Notes: generated by a model from the sequence alone, not told the origin. Shown: positions 8,596 to 17,982, counted from the stretch's first letter. The stretch is 64,000 nucleotides of DNA from Nitrosospira multiformis (GCF_900103165.1 NZ_FNKY01000001.1:2046001-2110000), one strand, 5' to 3'. Translations and numbers: made by a program.

Positions 8596-9288
8596 ATGGT
8601 CAGTCAAATTATTCCTAGAGAACACCTCGCCACTTATGAGCGCTGGGAAATGAGCGCCTTCAAAAAAACCGGTGCCTCCGCCATGGCACCGGCATTTGGT
8701 TTCGAGATCGAGGAGCCGGAACAGCAGTCAGCGGTCATTCTGCCTACTGTCGAGCAGATCGAGCGGATACATCAGGAGGCGCAGCAGGAAGGCTACGCGA
8801 CGGGGCACAAGGCGGCTCAAGAGGCGGGTTACGGGGCGGGTTATGAAGCCGGGCGCGAACAGGCCACGATGGAAGCTGAAAGATTGCAGAGCCTGCTCAG
8901 CGGTTTCCAGCGGGCATTGACTGACGCCGATCGGACCATCGGCAACGATTTGCTTGCTCTGGCTCTCGATCTTGCCAAGCAAATGGTACGCGAGGCCCTC
9001 AGAGTGAAGCCAGAACTCGTGTTAACGATAGTGCGCGAAAACATACACCATGAGTCCGCATTCAGTCAGCCGCCACAGTTATACCTGCACCCGGAGGATG
9101 CCGCTCTGGTACGCGAATACCTGAACCACGAACTCAACGACTGCACAGTGCACGTCGACACCCGTCTGGAGCGTGGCGATTGCAGGGTAAAGACGGGCCA
9201 CGGCCAGGTCGATGCCACCCTTGCCACCCGGTGGCAGCGTATCACGCAAGCACTGGGACAGAATAGCGCCTGGCTGGAACAACCCTAA
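8596..9288 (+). CDS. fliH: Flagellar assembly protein FliH
   Basis: FliH regulates the export ATPase FliI and tethers it to the C ring. The 230-aa product shows the glycine-repeat helix typical of FliH (EGYATGHKAAQEAGYGAGYEAG, residues about 62-83), where GxxxG steps repeat. The conserved C-terminal domain has QMVREALRVKPELV and a final beta-rich part (HVDTRLERGDCRVKTGHGQVDATL) as in the ATP synthase delta/b homologues. fliI follows after 16 bases. Confidence 0.92.
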   Translation: MVSQIIPREHLATYERWEMSAFKKTGASAMAPAFGFEIEEPEQQSAVILPTVEQIERIHQEAQQEGYATGHKAAQEAGYGAGYEAGREQATMEAERLQSLLSGFQRALTDADRTIGNDLLALALDLAKQMVREALRVKPELVLTIVRENIHHESAFSQPPQLYLHPEDAALVREYLNHELNDCTVHVDTRLERGDCRVKTGHGQVDATLATRWQRITQALGQNSAWLEQP

Positions 9289-9304
9289 ACCCGACGGATG
9301 AACA

Positions 9305-10744
9305 ATGACGCAAATTCCTGCCCATAACCCGATCGACACCCATGCCGGCCGATGGCGCGGCTTCCTCAATGGCTGCAGTGATATAGCAGCCGGTACCGAA
9401 TCCTTTCAGCGGTCAGGCAGCCTCACTCGCGTCACCGGGCTGGTAATGGAAGCGGTCGGGCTCAAGCTTGCGGTGGGCAGCGGTTGCACGGTGCTGATGC
9501 CCAACGGCAACAGGGTGGAGGCGGAGGTGGTGGGCTTTCATGGGGAGAGGCTTTACCTGATGCCGACCCAGGACGTGTTTGGATTGACACCTGGCGCCAA
9601 GGTCATTCCGTGGGAAAACACCGTGAACCCCGCAACATTGTCTGAGCCCGGCGTTGCCAGTCATCCGCGCCGCCGCGCCTCCGACCGGGTCAGGCATTTC
9701 CCGGTGGGGGAAGGCCTGCTGGGGCGGGTGCTCGATGGTGCGGGGCGTCCACTGGATGGGCTCGGGCCATTAAAGGCTGAACGTGACGCGCCGCTCGTCA
9801 ACCAGTCGTTCAACCCGCTTGACCGGGAACCCATCAAGCAAATACTGGACGTCGGGGTGCGTGCCATCAATGCGCTGCTCACGGTGGGGCGCGGCCAACG
9901 CATGGGTCTGTTTGCCGGTTCCGGGGTGGGGAAGAGCGTCCTGCTCGGCATGATGGCACGCTATACCAGTGCCGACGTGATTGTGGTCGGATTGATTGGC
10001 GAGCGGGGCCGCGAGGTCAAGGAATTCATCGAACAAAGTCTTGGTCCGGAAGGGCTGGCCCGCTCGGTGGTGGTTGCCGCACCTGCCGATACCTGGCCCT
10101 TGATGCGATTACAGGGCGCGTCCTACGCTACGTCCATTGCCGAGTACTTTCGCGACCAGGGCAAAAACGTGCTGCTGATCATGGATTCACTTACGCGCTA
10201 TGCCATGGCGCAGCGAGAGATTGCGCTGGCGATCGGAGAGCCGCCGGCCACCAAGGGATATCCGCCTTCGGTGTTCGCCAAGCTGCCGCAACTGGTGGAA
10301 AGAGCCGGGAATGGTGTCAAGGGCGGGGGCTCGATCACCGCGTTTTACACCGTATTGACCGAAGGGGACGATCAGCAGGACCCAATCGCCGATTCAGCAC
10401 GCGCGATTCTTGATGGCCATGTTGTCTTGTCGCGCCAGCTCGCAGAAAGCGGACATTACCCCGCTATCGACATTGAGGCTTCGATCAGCCGCGCCATGTC
10501 CGGTCTGATCACTCCTGAGTACTTCGAGCAGGTGCGCGGCTTCAAGCAGCTCTACTCGCGCTATCAGCGATCGCGCGATCTGATCAGTGTCGGTGCTTAT
10601 GCGCCGGGAAGCGATCCATTGCTGGATCGGGCGATCATGCTGCATCCCCAGCTGGAGGCATTCCTTCAGCAGGGCATGTTCGAGTGCGCCGATTATACGG
10701 ACAGCGCCGCTAAATTAGGTACATTGCTCGCCCCACGAGGCTGA
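9305..10744 (+). CDS. fliI: Flagellum-specific export ATPase FliI
   Basis: FliI is the hexameric ATPase that energises substrate release at the flagellar type III export gate. The 479-aa product has the Walker A motif GSGVGKS near residue 207 and the Walker B strand [13 protein letters not shown]. It also has the T3S ATPase signature around [23 protein letters not shown], with strong F1-beta likeness. A GGA lies 8 bases before the ATG. It sits between FliH, its regulator, and FliJ, the central stalk, as expected for this complex. Confidence 0.96.
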   Translation: MTQIPAHNPIDTHAGRWRGFLNGCSDIAAGTESFQRSGSLTRVTGLVMEAVGLKLAVGSGCTVLMPNGNRVEAEVVGFHGERLYLMPTQDVFGLTPGAKVIPWENTVNPATLSEPGVASHPRRRASDRVRHFPVGEGLLGRVLDGAGRPLDGLGPLKAERDAPLVNQSFNPLDREPIKQILDVGVRAINALLTVGRGQRMGLFAGSGVGKSVLLGMMARYTSADVIVVGLIGERGREVKEFIEQSLGPEGLARSVVVAAPADTWPLMRLQGASYATSIAEYFRDQGKNVLLIMDSLTRYAMAQREIALAIGEPPATKGYPPSVFAKLPQLVERAGNGVKGGGSITAFYTVLTEGDDQQDPIADSARAILDGHVVLSRQLAESGHYPAIDIEASISRAMSGLITPEYFEQVRGFKQLYSRYQRSRDLISVGAYAPGSDPLLDRAIMLHPQLEAFLQQGMFECADYTDSAAKLGTLLAPRG

Positions 10745-10784
10745 TTAGTCTTATTAAACCCTGACCGAGATTCTGATTAAAAAA

Positions 10785-11234
10785 ATGGCAAAAAAATCTG
10801 CTTTGGATACGCTGCTCGAACTCGCCCAGACGCGCACCGACGATGCGGCAAAACGCCTGGGCGCGCTAAATGCGCAAGGGTTGGACATGGAAGCGAAGCT
10901 GGCGTTGCTGGTGCAATATTGGCAGGAATACTCCGCTCGCTTCCAGGCTTCAATGCAGCAGGGGATAACAGCATCTGATTGGCGCAACTACCAGGAATTT
11001 CTTAACAAGCTTGACGCCGCTGTTATGCAGCAACGCGAGCTTCTAGCCGCCACACAGCAACGCGTCGAGGTTGGCCGGGTGGCCTGGCAGTCGGCCAGGC
11101 GTACCCTCAAGTCCTATCACATGCTGGCACAGCGTCAGATGAGAGCGGAATTACTGCACCTGGCAAGGCACGAACAAAAGGAAACCGACGAGCGTGCGGT
11201 GAACGCCGCCGCGCGTCCGAAAGAATCGTACTAA
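10785..11234 (+). CDS. fliJ: Flagellar export protein FliJ
   Basis: FliJ is the coiled-coil stalk of the FliHIJ ATPase complex and a chaperone-escort factor. The 149-aa product is almost wholly helical and charged, opening KKSALDTLLELAQTRTDDAAKRLG and continuing with long heptad-like stretches. Length matches the family (140-150 aa). Its position after fliI and before fliK is standard. Confidence 0.88.
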   Translation: MAKKSALDTLLELAQTRTDDAAKRLGALNAQGLDMEAKLALLVQYWQEYSARFQASMQQGITASDWRNYQEFLNKLDAAVMQQRELLAATQQRVEVGRVAWQSARRTLKSYHMLAQRQMRAELLHLARHEQKETDERAVNAAARPKESY

Positions 11235-11273
11235 GCGTACAACCACCCACCTTATGACAATCGGGAATATGCG

Positions 11274-12746
11274 ATGCTAACCTCACCCATGATACAGAAT
11301 TCGCCAAGTAATATACCCTCTTCCACAGTCAGGAATACTGCCTACGCTAATACCGATGAGGATATGCAGATTCCCAGCTTCGGCAAGGCGCTGGCGCAGG
11401 AAATGAACGCTAAAGGCAATGCGCCTGAAACCCGTCCAGCGGATACGAATACAAAGGCCGGCGATATCCCCGAGGAGACGGATACGGCTGCTGGCGATTC
11501 AAAAAATATGACAGATGCTAAGGATTCAACGGAATTGGAGGATTTGCGAGATTTGAAGGATACAAAGGAATTGAAGGAATTGGAGAATTCAAAGGATATG
11601 AAAGACATAAAGGATGTGAAGGATGTGAAGGGCATGGCCGTCAACAGCCCGGAGATGCGGGAAACAAGGGAAATGATGATCGATACGGCCGCCGCTTCTC
11701 CCCAATTGATGGATCTCGGCAGTATCCTGCACGGTCTGATCGCCGCGTACCGGCCTGAAGGCAGAACCGATACTCAAGCCAATACCGCAACCGATGCCGC
11801 AAATGCTTTAACCGATATACGGACAGGGCTGGCAGCTACCACCGAACAGCAGGCCAGTCTCGGGGCCATGCAGCCCGGCATGGCCGCTGTGCATCTCGGT
11901 AAAGATGGAATACCTGGGGTGCCTGATGCAGCGGCAATCGCGGATACCAGCGATCTAATGCCCGGGAACCCCAGCATGCTGGCCGCTGCGTTGACCACAC
12001 CGGCAAAAGCGAAACATGCCCCAGATATCCAGGATATCCGCAGTGGAACGGCGATCAAGCTGGAACCGGGTGCCACGCAGAGCGATTTGCAACAAATCGT
12101 GCCTGGCGTGCCGGCATCCGATCAGCCCATCAACACCACAGGGCCTGGAAAATCGTTGCTGGAATCCGCACTCAGCGCGCCCAAGGATTTCCTTATAGTG
12201 GATCCTTCCGTTGCGGGATTAACCAATACGCCGATGCCGCTGGGGGCCGTATCGGCTGAACGCAGCGTTGCACCTGCCGCTGGCGCATTTGCTCATAGCG
12301 CGTTTGGCCTGGAGCCTCGTATTGGCGCGACCGGCTGGGACAACGCTCTGGGACAGAAAGTCCTGTGGATGGCTTCCAATCAGCAGCAGGTTGCGGAGTT
12401 GACCCTTAATCCATCCGATCTGGGTCCCTTGCAAGTGGTCCTGTCCGTCAACAATGACCAGGCCAGCGCAACATTTATTTCTCAAAACATTGATGTGCGG
12501 CAGGCGCTGGAAGCCGCGCTGCCGCGACTCAGGGAAATGATGGCGGACAGCGGAATCAACCTGGGCGAGACCACCGTCAGTGCCGACACTTCGCAACGGC
12601 AGGGGACATTCGGGCAGCAGGATCGCTCCCATGCACGCAACAGTGGAAGCAGAGAAACAATGATTGGGCCGAATATCGAAAGTACCGGCATCGGCATGGG
12701 CCATATTCCTGCTGGTGGGAACCGGTTGGTGGACACGTTTGCCTAA
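11274..12746 (+). CDS. fliK: Flagellar hook-length control protein FliK
   Basis: FliK is the secreted molecular ruler that ends hook growth. The 490-aa product has a disordered N-terminal part and a conserved C-terminal domain (QVAELTLNPSDLGPLQVVLS, residues about 373-392), followed by VRQALEAALPRLREMMADSG. Residues about 85-122 form a highly charged stretch of repeating Lys-Asp/Lys-Glu steps (for example DMKDIKDVKDVKG), encoded by near-repeating DNA. The TAA stop at 12744-12746 is also the first three bases of the inverted-repeat element that follows, so the C terminus may have been altered by that insertion. Confidence 0.92.
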   Translation: MLTSPMIQNSPSNIPSSTVRNTAYANTDEDMQIPSFGKALAQEMNAKGNAPETRPADTNTKAGDIPEETDTAAGDSKNMTDAKDSTELEDLRDLKDTKELKELENSKDMKDIKDVKDVKGMAVNSPEMRETREMMIDTAAASPQLMDLGSILHGLIAAYRPEGRTDTQANTATDAANALTDIRTGLAATTEQQASLGAMQPGMAAVHLGKDGIPGVPDAAAIADTSDLMPGNPSMLAAALTTPAKAKHAPDIQDIRSGTAIKLEPGATQSDLQQIVPGVPASDQPINTTGPGKSLLESALSAPKDFLIVDPSVAGLTNTPMPLGAVSAERSVAPAAGAFAHSAFGLEPRIGATGWDNALGQKVLWMASNQQQVAELTLNPSDLGPLQVVLSVNNDQASATFISQNIDVRQALEAALPRLREMMADSGINLGETTVSADTSQRQGTFGQQDRSHARNSGSRETMIGPNIESTGIGMGHIPAGGNRLVDTFA

Positions 12747-13010
12747 GGCCTGTTAACACTTATTTCGCACCCGCGACGGCGACGGATTTCATCCAGCACG
12801 AGGCATGAGCCGCGCGGCGGAGCAGGGCTCCGTAAGCGGCGAGTAACGAAGGGCTGGATGAAATCCGTCCCGTCCCTTCGGGTTGCGCAAAAAAACGCGG
12901 ATGCCGCGTTGCAAAGCTTAGCCATAGGCCCACTATGGCCTGCGCTTCGTGCCTTGCCTCCACGTTTTTGTGTAGCAACGCGGGTGCGAAACAAGTGTTA
13001 ACAGGCCTTA
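12744..13010. mobile_element. 267-bp MITE-like element with 32-bp ends
   Basis: Terminal inverted repeats at 12744-12775 and 12979-13010 match at 31 of 32 positions; both begin TAAGGCCTGTTAACACTT. A second, internal perfect 16-bp inverted repeat (ACGGATTTCATCCAGC at 12782-12797, complement at 12853-12868) is nested in the left half. No transposase frame is seen. The left end supplies the fliK stop codon. The right end abuts the start of a second element type. Confidence 0.75.
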
Positions 13011-13081
13011 GCAGTCTGTCGGATTTAAAGGAAATCGGCTGCAGAAGCGTCTGGCTGGTCCATATTTCGCCGCTTTTTCGT
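13009..13081 (+). mobile_element. Partial copy of the TAGCAG-ended element
   Basis: These 73 bases closely match the left 73 bases of the complete 166-bp element at 61041-61206 (about 85% by eye), including the TAGCAG terminus and the segment CCATATTTCGCCGCTTTTTC. The right end is missing: the sequence diverges at about 13082. It shares the TA at the end of the 267-bp element, so one element may have inserted at the tip of the other. It forms part of the leader of the following cyclic-di-GMP gene. Confidence 0.6.
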
Positions 13082-13173
13082 CCAAAAATGAGTTGCGTAT
13101 ATCACCGCTAAAGAAAGTGCCAGCACCGCCGTTATCAAGTTATTGCTACTAAAATCATATTATGGGGATCGGC

Positions 13174-15276
13174 ATGCACAGCACCTATGATTACTGGCTC
13201 GTCGCGCTATCGCTTGTCGTGGCCACGCTTGCCTCTTATACCGCGCTGGATCTGTCGGGCCACATTTCCGTATTGACGCGGCCCAGGCTACGCCACGCAT
13301 GGCTCGCAGGTGGCGCGGCGGCGATGGGTATCGGCATCTGGTCGATGCATTTCATCGGGATGCTCGCCTTCTCGCTGCCCGTCCCGCTTGGCTACGATTT
13401 TGTAACTACCGGTTGCTCGCTGGTGATCGCCATGCTGCTCTCCTATTCGGTGTTGTATGTCGTCACGCAAACGAAACTGACACTTCTGCGTCTCATCACC
13501 GGCGGCACCCTGATGGGCTTCGGCATCTCCAGCATGCATTACACCGGTATGGCCGCCATGGAGATGCACCCCACCATTCACTACGATCCGATGCTGTTCG
13601 TCACGTCAATTGTCATTGCCATCGCCGCGGCCAATGCCGCCCTGTGGATTGCGTATAAGCTCAGTGACGCGGATCAGACCCACCTGATCGCCAAACGTAT
13701 TGGCGCTGCCTTCCTGATGGGTATCGCGATTACCGGGATGCACTACACTGGCATGGCTGCTGCCCATTTCCCGCACGGTTCGGTGAGCGGCGCAGCCAAC
13801 GACATCGATTCGCAGTGGCTTGCCACCACCATCATTTTGCTTACATTCGCGACCCTGATCGTGACGCTCATGTTGTCGCGTTTCGATGCGAGGACGAATG
13901 TTCTTATCGGCTCGGTATCTCAACTCAACGGCCAGATCGTTCGCCTGGCGACATTCGATACGTTGACGAATCTGCCGAATCGCTGGACGCTCATGGAGCG
14001 GATGGAACAAGCGATTCACGCATCCAGGCATCACCAGAAGATGTTTGCCATCCTGTTCATGGATCTTGACGGATTCAAGATTATCAACGACTCGCTAGGA
14101 CACTCAGCGGGCGATGAAATCCTGAAAGCATTCGCGCAGAGGTTGCTGCATTGCGTGCGCGGCGGCGACACGGTCGCCCGGCTGGGCGGTGACGAATTCG
14201 TGGTGTTGCTCGAAAACCTTGCGTCCCCGGACGACGCAGCGGAAATGGCGGAAAGCGTGCTCAGCCGCATGCGCCAAGGCCTATGGGCCGATAGCCAGCC
14301 TCTGCAGGTAATGCCGAGCATCGGTATTTCCTTGTTTCCGCAAGATGGCGAAACTGTCGAAGCGCTGCTGAAGAATGCGGATGCCGCGATGTACGAAGCA
14401 AAACGGGGCGGGCGCAGCACCTACCGCTTTTTCGAGGCGAGCATGAATGAGGCGGCCACTCGCACTTTACAGATTCAACATGCCTTGCACGAAGCACTCA
14501 AAGCCGACTATTTTTCCCTGTGTTTCCAGCCAAAATTCCGTGGTGACAATAGCGAACTGACCGGTGCCGAAGTACTGCTCCGCTTGCGTCATCCAGAGCT
14601 TGGACCTTTGCTGCCAATGGAATTCATCCCGATCGCCGAACGCTCCGGACAGATTGTCCAGATCGGCTACTGGGTCGTACGCGAGACATGCCGGCAAATA
14701 CGTCGCTGGAGGGAAAATGGTTTGCCGGCGGTCAAGGTGGCAATCAATTTGTCGCCCCGGCAATTGGAACAGTCGGATCTAGTCGCGAGAATGCTGGATA
14801 TTGTCCGCTCCGAACAAGTCCCATGCGAACAAATCATGTTTGAAATCACCGAGACCGTGGCGATGCAGGACGCACCCAAAACGACCAACATGATCCGAGA
14901 GTTCCAGGAAAACAATTTCGAAATCGCCATCGATGATTTCGGAACCGGCTATTCAAGCCTTGCCTACTTGCAACGCTTTCGCGCCAAGCAGCTGAAGATA
15001 GACCGTTTCTTCACCAATGGCCTGGACGAATATGGTCGCGAAGGCAGCGCCATCGTTTCCGCGATTATTAAGCTTGCCCACTCCCTCGAGATGGACGTGG
15101 TGGCCGAGGGCGTCGAAACCGCTTCGCAACTTGAAAAATTGAAAGGCATGATGTGTGACGAGATGCAGGGGTTCCTGCTTGGGAAGCCTTTGGCAGTGGA
15201 AGAATTCAGTGCGCTATTGCATGGGCATAAGGGTGGGAGTTTGCTGATGTTTAAGAAGCACAGGGCAAGCGCGTAG
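13174..15276 (+). CDS. MHYT-GGDEF-EAL cyclic-di-GMP signalling protein
   Basis: This 700-aa membrane protein has seven predicted N-terminal helices with three MHYT-type motifs (MHFIGM, MHYTGM, MHYTGM), thought to bind a metal and sense gas or redox state. A GGDEF domain follows with RLGGDEF intact, then an EAL domain. The EAL signature reads EVL (GAEVLLRLRH) while the DDFGTGYSSL and AEGVET motifs are intact, so phosphodiesterase activity is plausible. ATG 13174 is favoured by GGGGA just upstream; ATG 13162 is in frame. It lies inside the flagellar cluster between fliK and fliL with repeat elements on both sides, so it may link c-di-GMP to motility or may simply be inserted there. Confidence 0.9.
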   Translation: MHSTYDYWLVALSLVVATLASYTALDLSGHISVLTRPRLRHAWLAGGAAAMGIGIWSMHFIGMLAFSLPVPLGYDFVTTGCSLVIAMLLSYSVLYVVTQTKLTLLRLITGGTLMGFGISSMHYTGMAAMEMHPTIHYDPMLFVTSIVIAIAAANAALWIAYKLSDADQTHLIAKRIGAAFLMGIAITGMHYTGMAAAHFPHGSVSGAANDIDSQWLATTIILLTFATLIVTLMLSRFDARTNVLIGSVSQLNGQIVRLATFDTLTNLPNRWTLMERMEQAIHASRHHQKMFAILFMDLDGFKIINDSLGHSAGDEILKAFAQRLLHCVRGGDTVARLGGDEFVVLLENLASPDDAAEMAESVLSRMRQGLWADSQPLQVMPSIGISLFPQDGETVEALLKNADAAMYEAKRGGRSTYRFFEASMNEAATRTLQIQHALHEALKADYFSLCFQPKFRGDNSELTGAEVLLRLRHPELGPLLPMEFIPIAERSGQIVQIGYWVVRETCRQIRRWRENGLPAVKVAINLSPRQLEQSDLVARMLDIVRSEQVPCEQIMFEITETVAMQDAPKTTNMIREFQENNFEIAIDDFGTGYSSLAYLQRFRAKQLKIDRFFTNGLDEYGREGSAIVSAIIKLAHSLEMDVVAEGVETASQLEKLKGMMCDEMQGFLLGKPLAVEEFSALLHGHKGGSLLMFKKHRASA

Positions 15277-15403
15277 TGAGCCCGTCTTGACCGGGAGCGA
15301 ATGATCTCTGCTGCGTTTGGTCGATTGGAATAATTAGTTATTTGCCGATGCGGTCATCGTTCGCCAATTCCATGGATCTTTAGCGTCACAACTATTGGTT
15401 TCC

Positions 15404-15793
15404 AACCTAAATCAGGTAGTTGGACGAGGTGAAGTGTGCTGTTTTTTGGGGTGCGGGGCAAGGCGCAACGACGCGGAATGCGACCGCGCAGGGCGGAGCA
15501 GTGCCTTCCGCAGGAAGGTGCGACCCCGAAGCGGGATGCGGGCGCCCCATGCACGTGGAACGCGATCGCGGCATTCCCTACGCTGCCCGATCCCCGCTTC
15601 GCGGGGCCCCTCGTGCGACGCTTCGGGGCGCCGCTCCATTCCAAGAAGTTGCAACGCAGCCATGTGCCGCAAAAACTGTGCAATTCACCCCGTAGCGGGC
15701 CTCATCCGGAAGGTGAAAGTCAAATAATACGAAATATTGTTATCAACATGACGCTGATCTATCAGATGAGCGGTCAACTACCGGATTTAGGTT
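15404..15793 (-). mobile_element. 390-bp MITE-like element, copy 2 (inverted)
   Basis: This is the inverted partner of the element at 4711-5099. The ends are AACCTAAATCAGGTAGTTG (15404-15422) and the complement of AACCTAAATCCGGTAGTTG (15775-15793). The body is collinear with copy 1 in reverse complement, with scattered substitutions. It lies between the cyclic-di-GMP gene and fliL. Having two inverted copies 10.3 kb apart could allow inversion of the fliE-fliK block by recombination; that is inference. Confidence 0.75.
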
Positions 15794-15993
15794 CAGGATT
15801 CTCAGAATCTTGATCCGGCAGGCGCCTGACCTGGTACGACTCATGTACCGAACTTTAGTTCTTCCAGCTATTTGCATGGATGATGTTCCGGCATCAAATT
15901 CCGAGATGACGCCTTTTTCCCGCTCTGTTTTCGGCATTATCCACCGGCAATTGGCTTGATAATCCGTATCACACTATGCAACGGAGCACGATC

Positions 15994-16494
15994 ATGGCAA
16001 GCAAGGCAAATGCACCAGGCAGGGAAGATAGGGGGGCCAGAGTGGAAAAAAAATCCGGAGGCAAAAAAATGACACTGATTATCGCTTCCGCGGTACTGCT
16101 GCTTGGGGCCGGGGGCGGAGGCGCAGCGTGGTATATGAGCCGGACTCAGGATGGAGCGCCGTTCCAGACAAGGCACGAACCACCGGTTTTTGTGAATCTG
16201 GAAACATTCACGGTCAACTTGCAATCCGAACACGGTGATCAGCATCTTCAGACCAATCTGACCCTGAAAATGGAAGACTCCTCCGCGGCTGATTTGATCA
16301 AACTTCACATGCCGGAGGTACGTAATCGCGTCCTGCTGCTGCTTTCAAGCAAGGCGGCATCACAAATCAATGGCGTTGAGGGGAAGAAAAAGCTCGCTTC
16401 CGAACTGCTCGAGGAAATAAAACAGCCATCCAGCGAGCGCAGTCCCGGGCATGCGGTTCAGAGCGTGCTTTTTACTTCGTTCGTCATTCAGTAG
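15994..16494 (+). CDS. fliL: Flagellar basal body-associated protein FliL
   Basis: FliL is a single-pass inner-membrane protein that supports stator function. The 166-aa product has a basic cytoplasmic N terminus, one membrane helix (LIIASAVLLLGAGGGGAAWY, about residues 27-46) and a periplasmic domain. That domain has VFVNLETFTVNLQ and the LHMPEVRNRVLLLLSSK signature. The start at 15994 is chosen for the GGAG 9 bases upstream; an ATG at 15976 is in frame. fliM begins 9 bases after the stop. Confidence 0.92.
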   Translation: MASKANAPGREDRGARVEKKSGGKKMTLIIASAVLLLGAGGGGAAWYMSRTQDGAPFQTRHEPPVFVNLETFTVNLQSEHGDQHLQTNLTLKMEDSSAADLIKLHMPEVRNRVLLLLSSKAASQINGVEGKKKLASELLEEIKQPSSERSPGHAVQSVLFTSFVIQ

Positions 16495-16503
16495 TTATCG
16501 ATC

Positions 16504-17478
16504 GTGAATAACGACTTTCTTTCGAAGGAAGAAGTGGAGGCCTTGCTCAAGGGCGTCATTGGCGGCGACGGAACCGACGGGGAAAAGCCGGCCTCGGGTT
16601 TCCGTCCCTACAATCTGGCAACACAGGAGCGTATCGTGCGCGGGCGCATGCCCACGCTTGAAATCATCAATGAGCGTTTCGCGCGGCTTTTGCGCCTTGG
16701 CTTGTTCAATTTTTTGCGCCGTAGTGCGAATGTGACAGTCGGCCCGGTGCGGGCAATCAAATTCAGCGAGTTCGTACGCCACCTGGTGGCGCCGAGCAAC
16801 CTGAATCTGGTCCATGTCAAGCCATTACGCGGTACATCGCTGTTCGTATTCGACCCGACGCTTGTGTTTCTGGTGGTGGACAACTTGTTCGGAGGCGATG
16901 GCCGTTTCCACCCCAGCTCGGAGGGCCGGGATTTCACTCAGACCGAGCAGCGCATTATTCAGCGATTGCTGAACCTGGTGTTCGACAGCTATGGCAAATC
17001 GTGGCAACCGGTTTATCCAATCGAGTTTGAATATATACGGGCGGAAACAAACACTCAATTCGCAAACGTGGCTACACCCAACGAGGTGGTCGTAGCCACC
17101 ACTTTCGAGGTCAGCATCGGTTCCGCGGTGGGAGAAATGCACATATGCATGCCGTATTCCATTCTTGAGCCGATCCGGGACTTGTTATCCAGCAGCATGC
17201 AGGGGGAGTCGCTGGAGGTGGACAAACGCTGGGTGGGGCGGCTGTCAAAGCAGGTCCAGGCGGCAGAGGTAACAATGCTGGTGGATCTGGCACACGTACA
17301 GGTCACGCTTGATCAGATACTCAATATGCAAGTGGGGGACGTCATTCCGCTGAATATTCCCGAGCTTGTCACCGCCAGCGTGGATGGGGTGCCGGTAATG
17401 GAGTGCCGCTATGGTATTTCCAACGGCCAATATGCTCTGCGCATGGAAAAGATGCTGGGCTCAGCCATTAGCGAATGA
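16504..17478 (+). CDS. fliM: Flagellar motor switch protein FliM
   Basis: FliM forms the middle of the C ring and receives phospho-CheY. The 324-aa product begins with the CheY-binding motif (NNDFLSKEEVEALLKG) and contains the family block LFNFLRRSANVTVGPVR. It also has the FDPTLVFLVVDNLFGGDGRF segment, and ends in the SpoA domain that pairs with FliN. The start codon is GTG, and no clear SD is visible, so translation may depend on coupling to fliL. The stop overlaps an ATG that could start fliN. Confidence 0.95.
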   Translation: MNNDFLSKEEVEALLKGVIGGDGTDGEKPASGFRPYNLATQERIVRGRMPTLEIINERFARLLRLGLFNFLRRSANVTVGPVRAIKFSEFVRHLVAPSNLNLVHVKPLRGTSLFVFDPTLVFLVVDNLFGGDGRFHPSSEGRDFTQTEQRIIQRLLNLVFDSYGKSWQPVYPIEFEYIRAETNTQFANVATPNEVVVATTFEVSIGSAVGEMHICMPYSILEPIRDLLSSSMQGESLEVDKRWVGRLSKQVQAAEVTMLVDLAHVQVTLDQILNMQVGDVIPLNIPELVTASVDGVPVMECRYGISNGQYALRMEKMLGSAISE

Positions 17479-17540
17479 TGTCCGCCGAACGCCGCAACCT
17501 GTCGAAACGACCCTTTACGAATAAATCCGAGGAACCGAAC

Positions 17541-17936
17541 ATGCCTGCCAATAAAACCAGCGCCGCCCGTATGACCGAACAGGAAGACGCCGCGGCGCTC
17601 GCCAACGCTGAAACCAACGTTGCGCCAGCCCAGATTTTTGAACAATTCGCGGATACGCGGAAGGCAGAAATCCATAACGATATCGATATGATCATGGATA
17701 TCCCGGTCCAGCTGACTGTCCAGTTGGGACGCACGAAAATCGCCATCAAGAATCTGTTGCAACTGGCCCAAGGCTCGGTGGTGGAGCTGGATGGCCTGGC
17801 GGGTGAACCGATGGACGTGCTGGTCAACGGCTATCTCATCGCCCAGGGGGAAGTGGTAGTGGTGAATGAAAAATTCGGCATTCGTCTGACCGACATCATT
17901 ACCCCGAGCGAGCGCATTCGTAAACTGAATCGCTGA
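17541..17936 (+). CDS. fliN: Flagellar motor switch protein FliN
   Basis: FliN forms the base of the C ring with FliM. The 131-aa product has the SpoA domain with IPVQLTVQLGRTKIAIKNLL, GSVVELDGLAGEPMDVLVNG and the final ERIRKLN. A strong SD (GAGGAA at 17529-17534) favours the ATG at 17541. A longer in-frame start at 17475 overlaps the fliM stop but has no SD. Confidence 0.94.
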   Translation: MPANKTSAARMTEQEDAAALANAETNVAPAQIFEQFADTRKAEIHNDIDMIMDIPVQLTVQLGRTKIAIKNLLQLAQGSVVELDGLAGEPMDVLVNGYLIAQGEVVVVNEKFGIRLTDIITPSERIRKLNR

Positions 17937-17982
17937 ATCTGTAATTGCGAATTTATGCACATGTGCTTTTTTTGAGGAAATC

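Noticed and set aside
15354-15813. Open frames in the second element copy
   Set aside because: Same reason; length and composition match the element, not genes.
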